Shown: one piece after another, positions 30,265 through 38,235 of the stretch
Layout: every line of letters begins with the position of its first letter
How positions within the stretch are numbered: the stretch's first letter is position 1
NCBI RefSeq assembly: GCF_011058165.1
Contig: NZ_JAALEG010000044.1
Span: 1 to 49,198, forward strand
DNA length: 49,198 nucleotides
Source: Rhodococcus aetherivorans
GTDB lineage: Bacteria > Actinomycetota > Actinomycetes > Mycobacteriales > Mycobacteriaceae
Reading direction: 5' to 3'
Translations under genes and position numbers: made by a program
The notes under the pieces: generated by a model
What the model was told of the DNA's origin: nothing
The model's database searches: none
What the model saw: the letters and a program-made list of their open reading frames with translations, nothing else

Positions 30265-30964
30265 GTCCACCGTGCGGATCGGGCTCGTGCTGCCCGACGT
30301 GATGGGCACCTACGGCGACGGCGGCAACGCGCTGGTCCTGCGGCAGCGCCTGCGGATGCGCGGGCAGGACGCCGAGGTCGTGTCGATCAACCTGACGGAC
30401 CCAGTGCCCGAGTCCCTGGACCTGTACACCCTCGGCGGGGCCGAGGACTCGGCGCAGCGCCTCGCCACTCGGCACCTGCAGCGCCATCCGGGCCTGCAAC
30501 GGGCGGTCGAACGCGGGGCGCCGGTGCTGGCGATCTGCGCGGCGATCCAGGTGCTCGGCAACTGGTACCAGACGTCGGCGGGCGAGCGCGTCGACGGCGT
30601 CGGCCTGCTCGACGTGACCACCACTCCGCAGCAGACCCGGGCCATCGGCGAGGTGGTCACCACTCCCCTCGTCGAGGGCCTGCGCCTGCCGCTGACCGGA
30701 TTCGAGAACCACCGCGGCGGAACGACTCTCGGCCCCGCCGCCCGTGCACTGGGCCGGGTCACCCGGGGCGTCGGCAACGGCGTGGGAGACGGCGTCGAAG
30801 GGGTCGTCCAGGGCTCGGTGGTCGGCACGTACATGCACGGCCCGGTGCTGGCCCGCAATCCCGAGCTGGCGGACCTGCTGCTGACGCGCGCGCTCGGTGT
30901 GGACTCGCTGCCGCCGCTGGACCTGCCGGAGGTCGAGCAGCTGCGCCGCGAGCGGCTCGCCTGA
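30257..30964 (+). CDS. gatD: GatD, glutamine amidotransferase subunit of lipid II isoglutaminyl synthase
   Basis: A 235-residue class I (CobB/CobQ-type) glutamine amidotransferase. It releases ammonia from glutamine for MurT. Visible are IGLVLPDVMGTYGDGGNALV, LYTLGGAEDSAQRLATRHLQ, the nucleophile cysteine in VLAICAAIQVLGNWYQ (near residue 94), FENHRGGTTLGP and the catalytic histidine in GTYMHGPVLARNPELAD. ATG 30257 has GAAGGGAG upstream, inside murT. A hairpin at 31002-31035 (CGGCCCGG pairing with CCGGGCCG) follows and may end the unit. Intact. Confidence 0.95.
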   Translation: MSESTVRIGLVLPDVMGTYGDGGNALVLRQRLRMRGQDAEVVSINLTDPVPESLDLYTLGGAEDSAQRLATRHLQRHPGLQRAVERGAPVLAICAAIQVLGNWYQTSAGERVDGVGLLDVTTTPQQTRAIGEVVTTPLVEGLRLPLTGFENHRGGTTLGPAARALGRVTRGVGNGVGDGVEGVVQGSVVGTYMHGPVLARNPELADLLLTRALGVDSLPPLDLPEVEQLRRERLA

Positions 30965-31138
30965 CCCGCCGCTCGGACGAGACCGCCCCCGGACAGGGGT
31001 TCGGCCCGGGAATCGCTTTCGCAACCTCCGGGCCGGATCTCTGCTTCACGAGCCTCTGTCGTCCTCGGACGTCTGCTCGATTCGCACTACTGATGTTACC
31101 TGCATCACACCCCGATGGCAAGGGGTGGGATCCGAGGT

Positions 31139-31855
31139 TCAGCTACTCCCCTTGATCTCACGGCGATGCTGGTCCACGACGGTGCGGGCCAGCTCCGCAA
31201 CCTTGACGTTGACCTGCTGCGACGTCCGGCGAAGGAGATCGAAAGCCTCGTCGTCGGAGATCTTGTTCAGCGCCATGAGGAGCCCGATCGCCTTGCCGAT
31301 CTCCCGATTGCTCTCGATGCCGTTGCGGAGCGAGGCGACATCCTCGCCGCGGGAGACGGCGGCGACGCAGACGGCCGCGAAGGCGGCCAGGACGGTGCCG
31401 TTCGCGGCGGCCGCGAGGTCGAAGGCCCCCGGCGTGTCGGAGAACAGGTTCAGCGACCCGACCTTGCGGTCGTCGACCCGCAACCGGAATCCCATCGCCC
31501 CCCGCACGGGCGTCTGCTTCACGACGCCGGGAGCCAGGTGCGGCCACTGCTCGGAGACGCTCAGGTCCGGCTCGATCTGGGCGGCCTCCTCCTCGATCGC
31601 ATCCAGGCACGGCCCCTCGCCGGTGGCGCGCTCGAGGTCGTCGACGTGCCGCGCGACGGCGTCGGAGGCGCCGACGGTGACGTACGCCCTGCCTTCCCGC
31701 AGCATGAGGCTCGCATGGTCGCAGCCGGGAACCAGCATCGTGGCGGCCACGCAGATCGCCGCGTACGCCTCCGAGGGCTCGGCGCCGCGATAGACGATCT
31801 CGGCCAGTGCGGCGAACACCGTCGCCGGATCAGCCGCGGACTGTCCGTTCTGCAT
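31139..31855 (-). CDS. GAF-ANTAR domain RNA-binding antiterminator/regulator
   Basis: A 238-residue protein: an N-terminal GAF domain (CDHASLMLREGRAYVTVGAS; ATGEGPCLDAIEEE; PVRGAMGFRLRVDDRKVGSL) and a C-terminal ANTAR domain (SNREIGKAIGLLMALNKISD; EAFDLLRRTSQQVNVKVAEL). ANTAR proteins bind paired hexaloop RNA stems and prevent transcription termination; GAF domains sense small ligands or redox state. ATG 31855 has GAGGAG 6 bases upstream. It stands alone, divergent from three very small ORFs, with an inverted repeat in between. No kinase partner is adjacent, so the signal is likely sensed by the GAF domain. Confidence 0.92.
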   Translation of the reverse strand: MQNGQSAADPATVFAALAEIVYRGAEPSEAYAAICVAATMLVPGCDHASLMLREGRAYVTVGASDAVARHVDDLERATGEGPCLDAIEEEAAQIEPDLSVSEQWPHLAPGVVKQTPVRGAMGFRLRVDDRKVGSLNLFSDTPGAFDLAAAANGTVLAAFAAVCVAAVSRGEDVASLRNGIESNREIGKAIGLLMALNKISDDEAFDLLRRTSQQVNVKVAELARTVVDQHRREIKGSS

Positions 31856-31954
31856 GAGCGCTCCTCGACCTCTTAGCCGCGCCCTTCCGTGCGGGGCGTC
31901 GGATCGCCATTCAACCAGAGACGCCGGAACACCCCCCGATTCACCCGGACGGCA

Positions 31955-31977
31955 AATTCGCTTCCTACATGCGAATT
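31955..31977. promoter_or_regulatory. Inverted repeat upstream of the GAF-ANTAR gene
   Basis: AATTCGC (31955-31961) and GCGAATT (31971-31977) are perfect arms around 9 bases, in an AT-richer part of the divergent region, 100 bases upstream of the GAF-ANTAR start. Candidate operator or promoter element. Confidence 0.4.
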
Positions 31978-32062
31978 CGGGGCGGTCCGGCGGTGCCGCG
32001 GCACGAGTTGGACATCCGTTCGAGTAGCGCCGGTCGCTGTGATGCGGTACAACACATCGGCA

Positions 32063-32079
32063 TTGGTTTTGTGAACCAA
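32063..32079. promoter_or_regulatory. Inverted repeat upstream of the small-ORF group
   Basis: TTGGTT (32063-32068) and AACCAA (32074-32079) are perfect arms around 5 bases, 34 bases before the first small ORF. The AT-rich setting is unusual for this window and fits a promoter or operator for that group. Confidence 0.4.
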
Positions 32080-32112
32080 GTCACGATTTGTTTGCAGGGG
32101 GATAAACCGAAT

Positions 32113-32346
32113 ATGACAGGCACGGCAACGCGCCGCCACACAGCACACGACGAGGACGCCCGGAGCACCCCGTTGGTGCTCACGTCCACCACCGGCGCAT
32201 CGACGTCGGGGTGGCGCTCCGCCCTCGGGCACGCACTCGGCACCGCCGTCTCCGTCAGCGCCGCGGCCCTCATGGTCACCGGCCTGACGGCGATCGGCGC
32301 CACCACCACCGTCACGGGTCTCGTGTCCTTCCTCCGGACGAACTGA
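32113..32346 (+). CDS. Hypothetical small protein with one membrane segment
   Basis: A 77-residue ORF from ATG 32113. The first half is polar and Thr/Ser-rich; the second has one hydrophobic segment (TAVSVSAAALMVTGLTAIGA) and a short basic end (LVSFLRTN). The upstream GCAGGGGGATAAACCGAAT contains AGGGGGAT as a possible ribosome site. It opens a group of three small same-strand ORFs that ends at a strong terminator. No family was recognised. Confidence 0.55.
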   Translation: MTGTATRRHTAHDEDARSTPLVLTSTTGASTSGWRSALGHALGTAVSVSAAALMVTGLTAIGATTTVTGLVSFLRTN

Positions 32347-32405
32347 TCGTCCCGGTCGACCGAGCCCCGTCCATTCCGACACCACAGACAGGAACAACAC
32401 CACAG

Positions 32406-32522
32406 ATGCACACCTCCGCTGTCGCCGCGGCCCGTCGCTCCATGAGCACCGAGGAGATCAAGGCCCGCATCGAGGCCATGTTCGCGGAACACGACCAGCA
32501 GGAGCACCCGACGGCCGACTGA
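32406..32522 (+). CDS. Hypothetical 38-residue polar protein
   Basis: ATG 32406 to TGA 32522 encodes a hydrophilic, mostly helical peptide with MSTEEIKARIEAMFAEHDQQ in the middle and an acidic, Pro-containing end. It lies 59 bases after the first small ORF and 40 before the third. The ribosome site is weak (ACAGGAACAAC upstream). Real expression is uncertain; it is listed for its position in an ordered group with consistent codon use. Confidence 0.45.
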   Translation: MHTSAVAAARRSMSTEEIKARIEAMFAEHDQQEHPTAD

Positions 32523-32562
32523 CCCTCGGCAACTCGGGCCACACGTCGAGAGGAGAACCGAA

Positions 32563-32703
32563 ATGAACGCGAACGTGGTCCAGCTACTGCTACTGCTCGG
32601 TGCCGCACTGGGCGGCACCGCGGCCTTCAAGGCCTACCTGGTGCGATCGGATTCCGAGCATCCGCACCTGTCCGACGACCTGGGCCCCCGGCCCCGGTAC
32701 TGA
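32563..32703 (+). CDS. Hypothetical 46-residue membrane-anchored protein
   Basis: ATG 32563 has a near-perfect ribosome site, AGAGGAG, 7 bases upstream. The product has one hydrophobic segment (VVQLLLLLGAALGGTAAF) and a charged, Pro-rich tail ending PRPRY. TGA at 32701-32703 is followed after 9 bases by a strong terminator, supporting a real transcription unit end. No family was recognised. Confidence 0.6.
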   Translation: MNANVVQLLLLLGAALGGTAAFKAYLVRSDSEHPHLSDDLGPRPRY

Positions 32704-32712
32704 CGAGACGGC

Positions 32713-32744
32713 ACCCGCCCGGGAGACTCCTCTCCCGGGCGGGT
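32713..32744. terminator. Strong bidirectional terminator
   Basis: ACCCGCCCGGGAGA (32713-32726) pairs perfectly with TCTCCCGGGCGGGT (32731-32744) around a 4-base loop, followed by CTTCTC. It lies between the small-ORF group and the convergent end of the mce operon, so it can end both. Confidence 0.9.
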
Positions 32745-32748
32745 CTTC

Positions 32749-33282
32749 TCAGCCCGGGCCCGGACGGCCCAGCCCTCGGAGCACCGTGCGGGCCAGTCCC
32801 GACACGTCACGCCACGGTCCGTGCAGGACCGGCAGTATCTCCGCCGGCAACCGGGTCAGCTGCCGGCGGGTCGCCGTCACCGGGGTGAGCAGCCAATCGG
32901 CGGTGTCCACGATCCGTTCGATCTTCCGGAGAGTGAGGTCCACCCGGTCGATCGACGCGCCGAGCCGGTCCACCGCCACGGCGAAGTCCCCGAGCTGCTC
33001 GTCGAACCGCCCCAGCACCCGGTCGAAGTTCGCGAGCGAGACGCCGATCCCGTCGGCCACGCCCTCGATCCGGGCGATCGTCACGTCCGCGTTGAGCGCG
33101 GCCTGTGTCAGCCTCCTGATCCGTCCCGACGTACCGTCGCCGGGTCCGGTCAGGTCCGCCATGTCACCGCGCCGCGCCATGTCACCGCCCCGCGGCATGT
33201 CACCGCCCCGCGGCATGTCACCGCCCCGCGGCATGTCACCGCCCCGCGGCATGTCACCGCCCCGCACGCCGTCATTTCGCAT
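32749..33282 (-). CDS. Last gene of the mce operon, repeat-containing hypothetical protein
   Basis: A 177-residue protein. Residues 5-41 consist of six-residue repeats (MPRGGD four times, then MARRGD). The rest is a helical, coiled-coil-like region (IARIEGVADGIGVSLANFDR; VAVDRLGASIDRVDLTLRKI) and a C-terminal WLLTPVTATRRQLTRLPAEI segment. It has no clear membrane segment and no recognised family. ATG 33282 overlaps the preceding gene by 11 bases, so it belongs to the mce operon. Every repeat carries its own ATG with a purine-rich sequence in front. Translation could therefore start at several places, for example at MADLTG (33163), which would omit the repeats. Confidence 0.65.
   Translation of the reverse strand: MRNDGVRGGDMPRGGDMPRGGDMPRGGDMPRGGDMARRGDMADLTGPGDGTSGRIRRLTQAALNADVTIARIEGVADGIGVSLANFDRVLGRFDEQLGDFAVAVDRLGASIDRVDLTLRKIERIVDTADWLLTPVTATRRQLTRLPAEILPVLHGPWRDVSGLARTVLRGLGRPGPG
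33161..33268 (-). repeat. Six tandem 18-bp units, each with an ATG
   Basis: Units at 33161, 33179, 33197, 33215, 33233 and 33251. The middle four are identical (ATGTCACCGCCCCGCGGC on the plus strand) and the outer two vary. On the coding strand each unit reads GGGGCGGTGACATG, that is a ribosome-site-like sequence 5 bases before ATG. Copy number should be unstable. Confidence 0.9.
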
Positions 33283-33811
33283 CCGCTCCCTGCAGCAGCC
33301 ACCGGTCGTCCACCCGAGCGAGGGTGATCAGGAACCGCGTCGCGTCGACCCGCCCGTCCGGCACCGCGACGTTCTTCACGTCCTGGTCGAGGAACACGAG
33401 CACCGTCGCGCGATCCGCGTCCAGTGTCTCGACCGCGGCGTGCGACACGGTCGCGACGGACACGCCCTGCCCGTTCTCGACGAGCCCGCGCAGGTCCCCC
33501 GCCACCGAGCGGTACTTCTCGGCGAACTCCCCGGTGGAGACGTCGGTGACCGCGGCCAGCGCATCGTCGAAATGCTGGTAGTCGTAGGTGCCGAGGGCGA
33601 TCGCGTACTCCCGCGCCCGGTCCAGCGCGTCGGCGCGCAGGCCCTCGGCCTGCTCGGCCTGCCACCACCGGAATCCGCAGAAGCCGGCGGCCGCGGCGAG
33701 CAGCACGATCAGTGCGGGCGTCAGCCATCGCCGCACCCGGGAGCGCGGGGCCGGCGGATCCGGCGGCGCGGTCGCGGGGGTGTCGTCGACAGTATGGTCC
33801 GTGGTCGGCAT
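33272..33811 (-). CDS. Mce-associated membrane protein
   Basis: A 179-residue protein typical of the Mas proteins at the end of mce operons: a short Pro-rich cytoplasmic N-terminus, one membrane helix (LTPALIVLLAAAAGFCGFRW, residues 30-49) and an outer NTF2-like domain (YAIALGTYDYQHFDDALAAV; VATVSHAAVETLDADRATVL; FLITLARVDDRWLLQGADAK). Mas proteins are needed for stability or activity of Mce lipid transporters. ATG 33811 overlaps the mceF stop by 1 base (TGATG). Confidence 0.88.
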   Translation of the reverse strand: MPTTDHTVDDTPATAPPDPPAPRSRVRRWLTPALIVLLAAAAGFCGFRWWQAEQAEGLRADALDRAREYAIALGTYDYQHFDDALAAVTDVSTGEFAEKYRSVAGDLRGLVENGQGVSVATVSHAAVETLDADRATVLVFLDQDVKNVAVPDGRVDATRFLITLARVDDRWLLQGADAK

Positions 33812-35022
33812 CAGTTACCCAGTCCTTCCAACAGCTTCTGCCAGTACTGCAGCACCTCGACTCCGGTCGGGACGAGCAGCGGGTCCTGCGCCATGTCCGG
33901 CCCGGTCACCCTTCCCGGGGTGCTCTGGTGTTGCAGTCCGAGGTCGTCGGGCCGCGGCGCGACGCGGGCGCCGCGCTGGGCGAGGTCTTCGCCCGGCGGG
34001 CAGTAGAGCGACAGGTTCGGCGTGCGGGGGCTTTCGTCGCCGACCGTGCGGCGCTGTGTGTCGTAGTAGCAGACCGGACCCTGCGTGGCGACGAGCGAGA
34101 AGTCGCCGCGGTCGCCCTTGACCACCGAGGTCAGATCGCCGAGTGCCGCAGGGATCGAGTCGAGGCCGGCCGCCAGCGCCGGGGTCCGCGGGGCGAGCAC
34201 GTCGCCCACGGTCACCAGGTTCGTCAGCAGCAGCCCGTAGTCGTCGCGGGTCTCGGCGAACAGCTCCTCCGTCTTCGCCAGCGCGTCCGGCGACCGGTCC
34301 AGCAGGTACACGAGCGCGTCCCGGCTGCCCACGAGCTGGTCGGAGACGTCCCGGGCGGCGCGCATCGCACCCGGGAAGGTGCCGGCGTCCTCGGCGAGCG
34401 TGTTCACCAGATCGACACCCTGTTCGAGGAGTGCCGCCAGGGCCGGCGCCCGTTCGGATGCCATCGTGGAGAGGGCGTCGGCGTTCTCGATCATCGACTG
34501 CAGGTCCGCTCCGGTCCCGGCGAGGGCGGTGCCCCACGTCTCGCCGAGCGTGGCGACGGACTGCGGATCGATGCTCTCGACCAGTGCGCTCATCCGCACG
34601 AGCAGCTGATCGAGGCGCAGTCCCTGCTCGTCCGCCGGGACCTCGACGGTGTCGCCGTCCGTCAGGTAGGGGCCGTCGGCGGTCTGCGGTTCGATGTCGA
34701 GGGTGAGGATGCCGATCGCGGTCGCGGTGGCGATCCGTCCGGTGCTGCCCACCGGGATGCGGGTGTCCGGATCCAGCACGAGCACCGCCGTCGAGCCGCG
34801 ACCGCCGTCGTCGATCGTCACCGATTCGATCTCCCCTACCGCGACCCCGCGGTAGGTCACCGTCGTTCCGGGGCCGATACCGCGGGCGTCGACCAGGTGC
34901 GCTCGCACCTCGATGCCGCCACCGAAGCTCTGCGGGCCGAGGACGTAACGGACGCCGAAGGCGGTGGCCAGCAGGCCTACCACAACGAACAGTGAAACCT
35001 GCACCAGCACCGGGCGTTTCAT
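33811..35022 (-). CDS. mceF: MceF-family substrate-binding protein
   Basis: A 403-residue Mce protein: an N-terminal membrane anchor (VLVQVSLFVVVGLLATAFGV), an MlaD/MCE domain (IEVRAHLVDARGIGPGTTVT; YRGVAVGEIESVTIDDGG) and a long helical domain (RMSALVESIDPQSVATLGET onwards), ending in a C-terminal tail with the QGPVCYYDTQRRTVG segment. Six Mce proteins form the heterohexameric tunnel of actinobacterial lipid importers; MceF is the last. ATG 35022 overlaps the mceE stop as ATGA. Confidence 0.93.
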   Translation of the reverse strand: MKRPVLVQVSLFVVVGLLATAFGVRYVLGPQSFGGGIEVRAHLVDARGIGPGTTVTYRGVAVGEIESVTIDDGGRGSTAVLVLDPDTRIPVGSTGRIATATAIGILTLDIEPQTADGPYLTDGDTVEVPADEQGLRLDQLLVRMSALVESIDPQSVATLGETWGTALAGTGADLQSMIENADALSTMASERAPALAALLEQGVDLVNTLAEDAGTFPGAMRAARDVSDQLVGSRDALVYLLDRSPDALAKTEELFAETRDDYGLLLTNLVTVGDVLAPRTPALAAGLDSIPAALGDLTSVVKGDRGDFSLVATQGPVCYYDTQRRTVGDESPRTPNLSLYCPPGEDLAQRGARVAPRPDDLGLQHQSTPGRVTGPDMAQDPLLVPTGVEVLQYWQKLLEGLGN

Positions 35023-36077
35023 CGAACACCACCCCGAAGCAGGTCCGGCAGCCCCGCCGGGACGGTGACCGGCGGCGACTCGCCGAGCATCGTCACCGGA
35101 ACGCCGCCGGTGAGCAGCATGTCGATCGCTCCCGGCACGTCCAGGGCGCCGTCGAACAACAGGTAGTCGCCGTGCACGGACCGCGCGAAGCCGTCCATGA
35201 AGGCGTTCATGTTGGTCAGCGCCGACCCCACGGTGTTGTTGAAGTCCCTTATCCCGGACAGTATTTCGTCCAGGTCGTCGACCGCTCCGCCGATCCGGCC
35301 GGAGTCCGCCAGCACCGTGTCCAGCGAGGTGAGCACCGACGAGGTGCTCGAGACCAACGACCGGAGGTCCTGCTCCTGAGCGGCGAGCAGGTCCACGACC
35401 TCCGCGCTGCTCGCCAGACCGTCGTCGATCAGCTGTTGCTGCTGCGCCAGCCGCGCGGCCACCGCGTCGGTGGCCCGCAGCGCCCGCGAGATGTCGTCGC
35501 CGTTCTCGGCGGCCAGCGCCATCGTCCGGTCCGTCCGCTCGAGCAGTTCCCGAACGGTCTGCCCCCGGCCGCCGAAGGCGGTGTTCAGCTCGGTGGTGAT
35601 CGTGCGCAGCTGGTCCAGACCGCTGCCGTTGATCACCTGTCCGAGCATCGCGAACGTGGCCTCGAGTTCCGGCCCCATCTCCGTCCGGTCGATGACGTCG
35701 CCGTCGGCGAGCAACTCCGGCGACGGCTGCTCCGGCAGATCGATCTGGACGAACGGGTTGCCCAGCGCGGACGGGAGCCGCACGGAGGCACCGACGTTCG
35801 ACGGAAGCGCGGCCCATTCACTCATGCTCAGTTCGAGGAAGGCCCGGTGCCCGTCCGTCGAGATCCCGTGGACCCGGCCGACCACAGCCTGACCTGCCCG
35901 CACCTCGGTGCCGGGATCGATCCGATCGGCTCCGTCGAACACGGCGATCACGCGGTAGGTCTCGCCGGCGCCGCTGCGTCCCGTCGGCAACTGATGCAGA
36001 CCCAGTCCGCAGCCGGTCACCGAGACGGCCACCGCGGTCAGCGCAGCGACGAATCCCGTTCTTCCCCAACGGCTCAC
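35019..36077 (-). CDS. mceE: MceE-family lipoprotein
   Basis: A 352-residue Mce protein with a lipoprotein signal (FVAALTAVAVSVTGCG, lipobox VTGC, Cys23), as is usual for the fifth Mce subunit (LprK type). An MCE domain follows (YRVIAVFDGADRIDPGTEVR; GQAVVGRVHGISTDGHRAFL), then a helical domain (RTITTELNTAFGGRGQTVRE; LAQQQQLIDDGLASSAEVVD). GTG 36077 has GGAGG 6 bases upstream and overlaps the mceD stop as GTGA. Acylation of Cys23 would anchor the complex at the outer face of the membrane. Confidence 0.93.
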   Translation of the reverse strand: MSRWGRTGFVAALTAVAVSVTGCGLGLHQLPTGRSGAGETYRVIAVFDGADRIDPGTEVRAGQAVVGRVHGISTDGHRAFLELSMSEWAALPSNVGASVRLPSALGNPFVQIDLPEQPSPELLADGDVIDRTEMGPELEATFAMLGQVINGSGLDQLRTITTELNTAFGGRGQTVRELLERTDRTMALAAENGDDISRALRATDAVAARLAQQQQLIDDGLASSAEVVDLLAAQEQDLRSLVSSTSSVLTSLDTVLADSGRIGGAVDDLDEILSGIRDFNNTVGSALTNMNAFMDGFARSVHGDYLLFDGALDVPGAIDMLLTGGVPVTMLGESPPVTVPAGLPDLLRGGVR

Positions 36078-37201
36078 CGGACGCCTCCCTCGTTCAGCGC
36101 CCGGTCGAGCGACTCCGGCACGAGGTCCTGGAACGGATCGGACAGGTCGAAGGGAACGGTGATCGGGTTGGTGAAGCCGGCGCCCGTGCACAGGGGAAGG
36201 CGCTCGCGCTCGCAGAGTTCCCTCGCGCGGGGAAACTGGCCGACCTGGGTGGAGACGTTCAGGCGGATACGCGCGGTGGTGTCGGCGCCGATCGTGTTGT
36301 CGATGTTCTGCATCGCCAGCGGCAGCACGTCCATGAACTCGGCGAAGTCGACCTCGTGCTGTGCGAACTGCCCGGTGAGGACCTGGGCGTTCGAGACGAC
36401 GGCGGCGATGTCCTCGCCGCGGGAGCCGAGCAGGACGTCGAGCCGATCGAGGATGGTCGTCAGCTGACCGATCGGCCCGGCGACGTCGAGGTTCTGTCGT
36501 TGCATCTCGGCGCCGAGTTCGGACAGCCCCCCGGCGAGCTCGGACAGGGAGCCCTGCCGGGCGTCGACGGCGGCAACCGCGACGCCGAGGTCGTCGACGA
36601 GGGCACCGATGTCCTCGGACCGGGCACCGAGCACCGAGCCGGCCGCCCCGAGCGCGCGCAACGCCCAGTTGATCTCCGGCCCGAGACCTGCGGTGGCGCC
36701 GGCGGCGAGGTCGAGGGTGGATCCGAGCGACCCGGATTCCGGTCCCAGCGCCGCGGCGATCGTATCGACGCTCTCGAGCAGTTCGTCCCAGTTGATCGGC
36801 GCGTGACTGCGTTCGGGCGGAATGACATCGTCGCCCTCGAACCGCGGTCCGGCGGTGTACACCGGGCTCAGTTCCACGAACCGGTCGCTGATGATCGACG
36901 GGTTCATCACGAACGCCGACACGTCGGCCGGCAGCGTGATGTCGTCGGGGATCCGCATCGTCACCTCGACCACCGTTCCGGCCGGTTCCACGGCTTCGAC
37001 GGTGCCGACGGGCAGGCCGAGGACCGCGACCTTGCTCCCCGGGTAGATGCCTCCGACGGACGCGAACTCGGCGGTCACGGTGCGGGTGCGGTCGGTCCCG
37101 ACGAACACGTACCAGGCAGCGGCAGCACACAGCGCCGCGACGACGACGATCCCGATGCCGCGCAGCAGCCGGGTCTTCCGCGTGGTTCCGACGGTGGTCA
37201 C
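36074..37201 (-). CDS. mceD: MceD-family protein
   Basis: A 375-residue Mce protein: a membrane anchor (GIGIVVVAALCAAAAWYVFV), an MCE domain (RTVTAEFASVGGIYPGSKVA; VLGLPVGTVEAVEPAGTVVE) and a helical domain to a Pro-rich end (FDLSDPFQDLVPESLDRALN). GTG 37201 has GGAGGG 7 bases upstream and overlaps the mceC stop as GTGA. Part of the six-subunit lipid-transport tunnel; no individual role can be given. Confidence 0.93.
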   Translation of the reverse strand: MTTVGTTRKTRLLRGIGIVVVAALCAAAAWYVFVGTDRTRTVTAEFASVGGIYPGSKVAVLGLPVGTVEAVEPAGTVVEVTMRIPDDITLPADVSAFVMNPSIISDRFVELSPVYTAGPRFEGDDVIPPERSHAPINWDELLESVDTIAAALGPESGSLGSTLDLAAGATAGLGPEINWALRALGAAGSVLGARSEDIGALVDDLGVAVAAVDARQGSLSELAGGLSELGAEMQRQNLDVAGPIGQLTTILDRLDVLLGSRGEDIAAVVSNAQVLTGQFAQHEVDFAEFMDVLPLAMQNIDNTIGADTTARIRLNVSTQVGQFPRARELCERERLPLCTGAGFTNPITVPFDLSDPFQDLVPESLDRALNEGGVR

Positions 37202-38235
37202 CGGCAACCCTCCATCACTCCGAGGGCACACAGCAGGTTGTCCGGGATCGGCCCGGCCGGGGCGTGGACGTCGACCCAGTTGCCGTTGCCCGAGGCGTCG
37301 GCCGCGGCGCGCAGGGCGGGCGGAAGCCGGGTCATCAGCACGTCGATCTGCTCGGCGTTGCGGTTCAGCGTGTCGGTCACCGACCGCATGTTCCCCAGCA
37401 ACGCGTCCATTTCGCCGGAGTTGTCGGTCAGGAACGTCGCGGTGTGCTCGGTGAGCAGCCGCAGATCCTCGACGAGTTGCACGAGGGATTCCTTACGGGC
37501 TTCGAGGATCGACACCACGGTCGTGGCGTTCTGCACGAGCAGCTCGACGTCCCGGCTCTGGCCCGCCACGATGGACGTGAGCGACTTCGACGCCTGCAGC
37601 AGGGAGTGGATGCGGGCGTCGTTGCGGGACAGCATCTCCGCCGCGGCGGTGGCTCCGGCGAGCGCATCGGCGATCCGGCCCGGGTCGGACGGCACGGCCT
37701 CGGCCAGGGTGTGCATCATCGCCTCGAGGGCGGGCACGTCGAGTTCCCGGGCCACGTGCTGCGCCTCGGACGCGAGGTCGTCGAGGCTGTACGGAACGGA
37801 GGTCCGCGCCAGGGGGATACGCCCGCCGGGCAGTTCTCCGGCACCGGCGGGCGTCACCGCCAGGTAGATCTTCCCGAGGATGGTCCTGAGCCGCACCTCG
37901 GCGGTCGTCCGGTCGCCGAGCGGCTGGCCGCCGTCGACGCGGAACGTCACGATCACCCGGTCCGCCGCGAGCTCGAGGCTCTCCACCCGTCCGGCGGGCA
38001 CACCCGCCACGTACACCGGATCGTTGGGTTGCAGACCGGCGGCGTTGGCGAATTCCGCGGTGTAGCCGTTCGTCCGGAGCAGGTACGTGGCCCGGGGCGC
38101 GGCCAGGGCGACGGTCATCACCAGGGCGACGAGGACGATGCCTACGGCCCCGACGACGAGCGGGTTGCCGGCGCGGCCGCGGCGGCCCGCGAACACGGCC
38201 CGCAGCGCGTCGCGAATCTGCTGCGCGCGCCTCAT
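37198..38235 (-). CDS. mceC: MceC-family protein
   Basis: A 345-residue Mce protein: a basic N-terminus, membrane anchor (LVVGAVGIVLVALVMTVALA), MCE domain (GYTAEFANAAGLQPNDPVYV; AGVPAGRVESLELAADRVIV; LRTILGKIYLAVTPAG) and helical domain (ARIHSLLQASKSLTSIVAGQ; NRNAEQIDVLMTRLPPALRA). ATG 38235 has GGAGG 7 bases upstream; upstream in-frame starts lie inside mceB and are less likely. It overlaps mceB as ATGA. Confidence 0.93.
   Translation of the reverse strand: MRRAQQIRDALRAVFAGRRGRAGNPLVVGAVGIVLVALVMTVALAAPRATYLLRTNGYTAEFANAAGLQPNDPVYVAGVPAGRVESLELAADRVIVTFRVDGGQPLGDRTTAEVRLRTILGKIYLAVTPAGAGELPGGRIPLARTSVPYSLDDLASEAQHVARELDVPALEAMMHTLAEAVPSDPGRIADALAGATAAAEMLSRNDARIHSLLQASKSLTSIVAGQSRDVELLVQNATTVVSILEARKESLVQLVEDLRLLTEHTATFLTDNSGEMDALLGNMRSVTDTLNRNAEQIDVLMTRLPPALRAAADASGNGNWVDVHAPAGPIPDNLLCALGVMEGCR

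Noticed and set aside
27460-30309. Reverse-strand frame of 949 codons
   Set aside because: Shadow of murT and of the channel gene over most of its length; only its last stretch (27460 to about 27585) is used, as the likely true C-terminus of the channel protein.
31873-32403. Reverse-strand frame of 176 codons opposite the first small ORF
   Set aside because: Low-complexity Arg/Gly-rich reading without ribosome site or domain; the plus-strand small ORF and downstream terminator fit better, although evidence for that ORF is also modest.
33161-33268. CRISPR-like repeat
   Set aside because: The 18-bp units are directly adjacent with no spacers and keep a reading frame; it is a coding tandem repeat.
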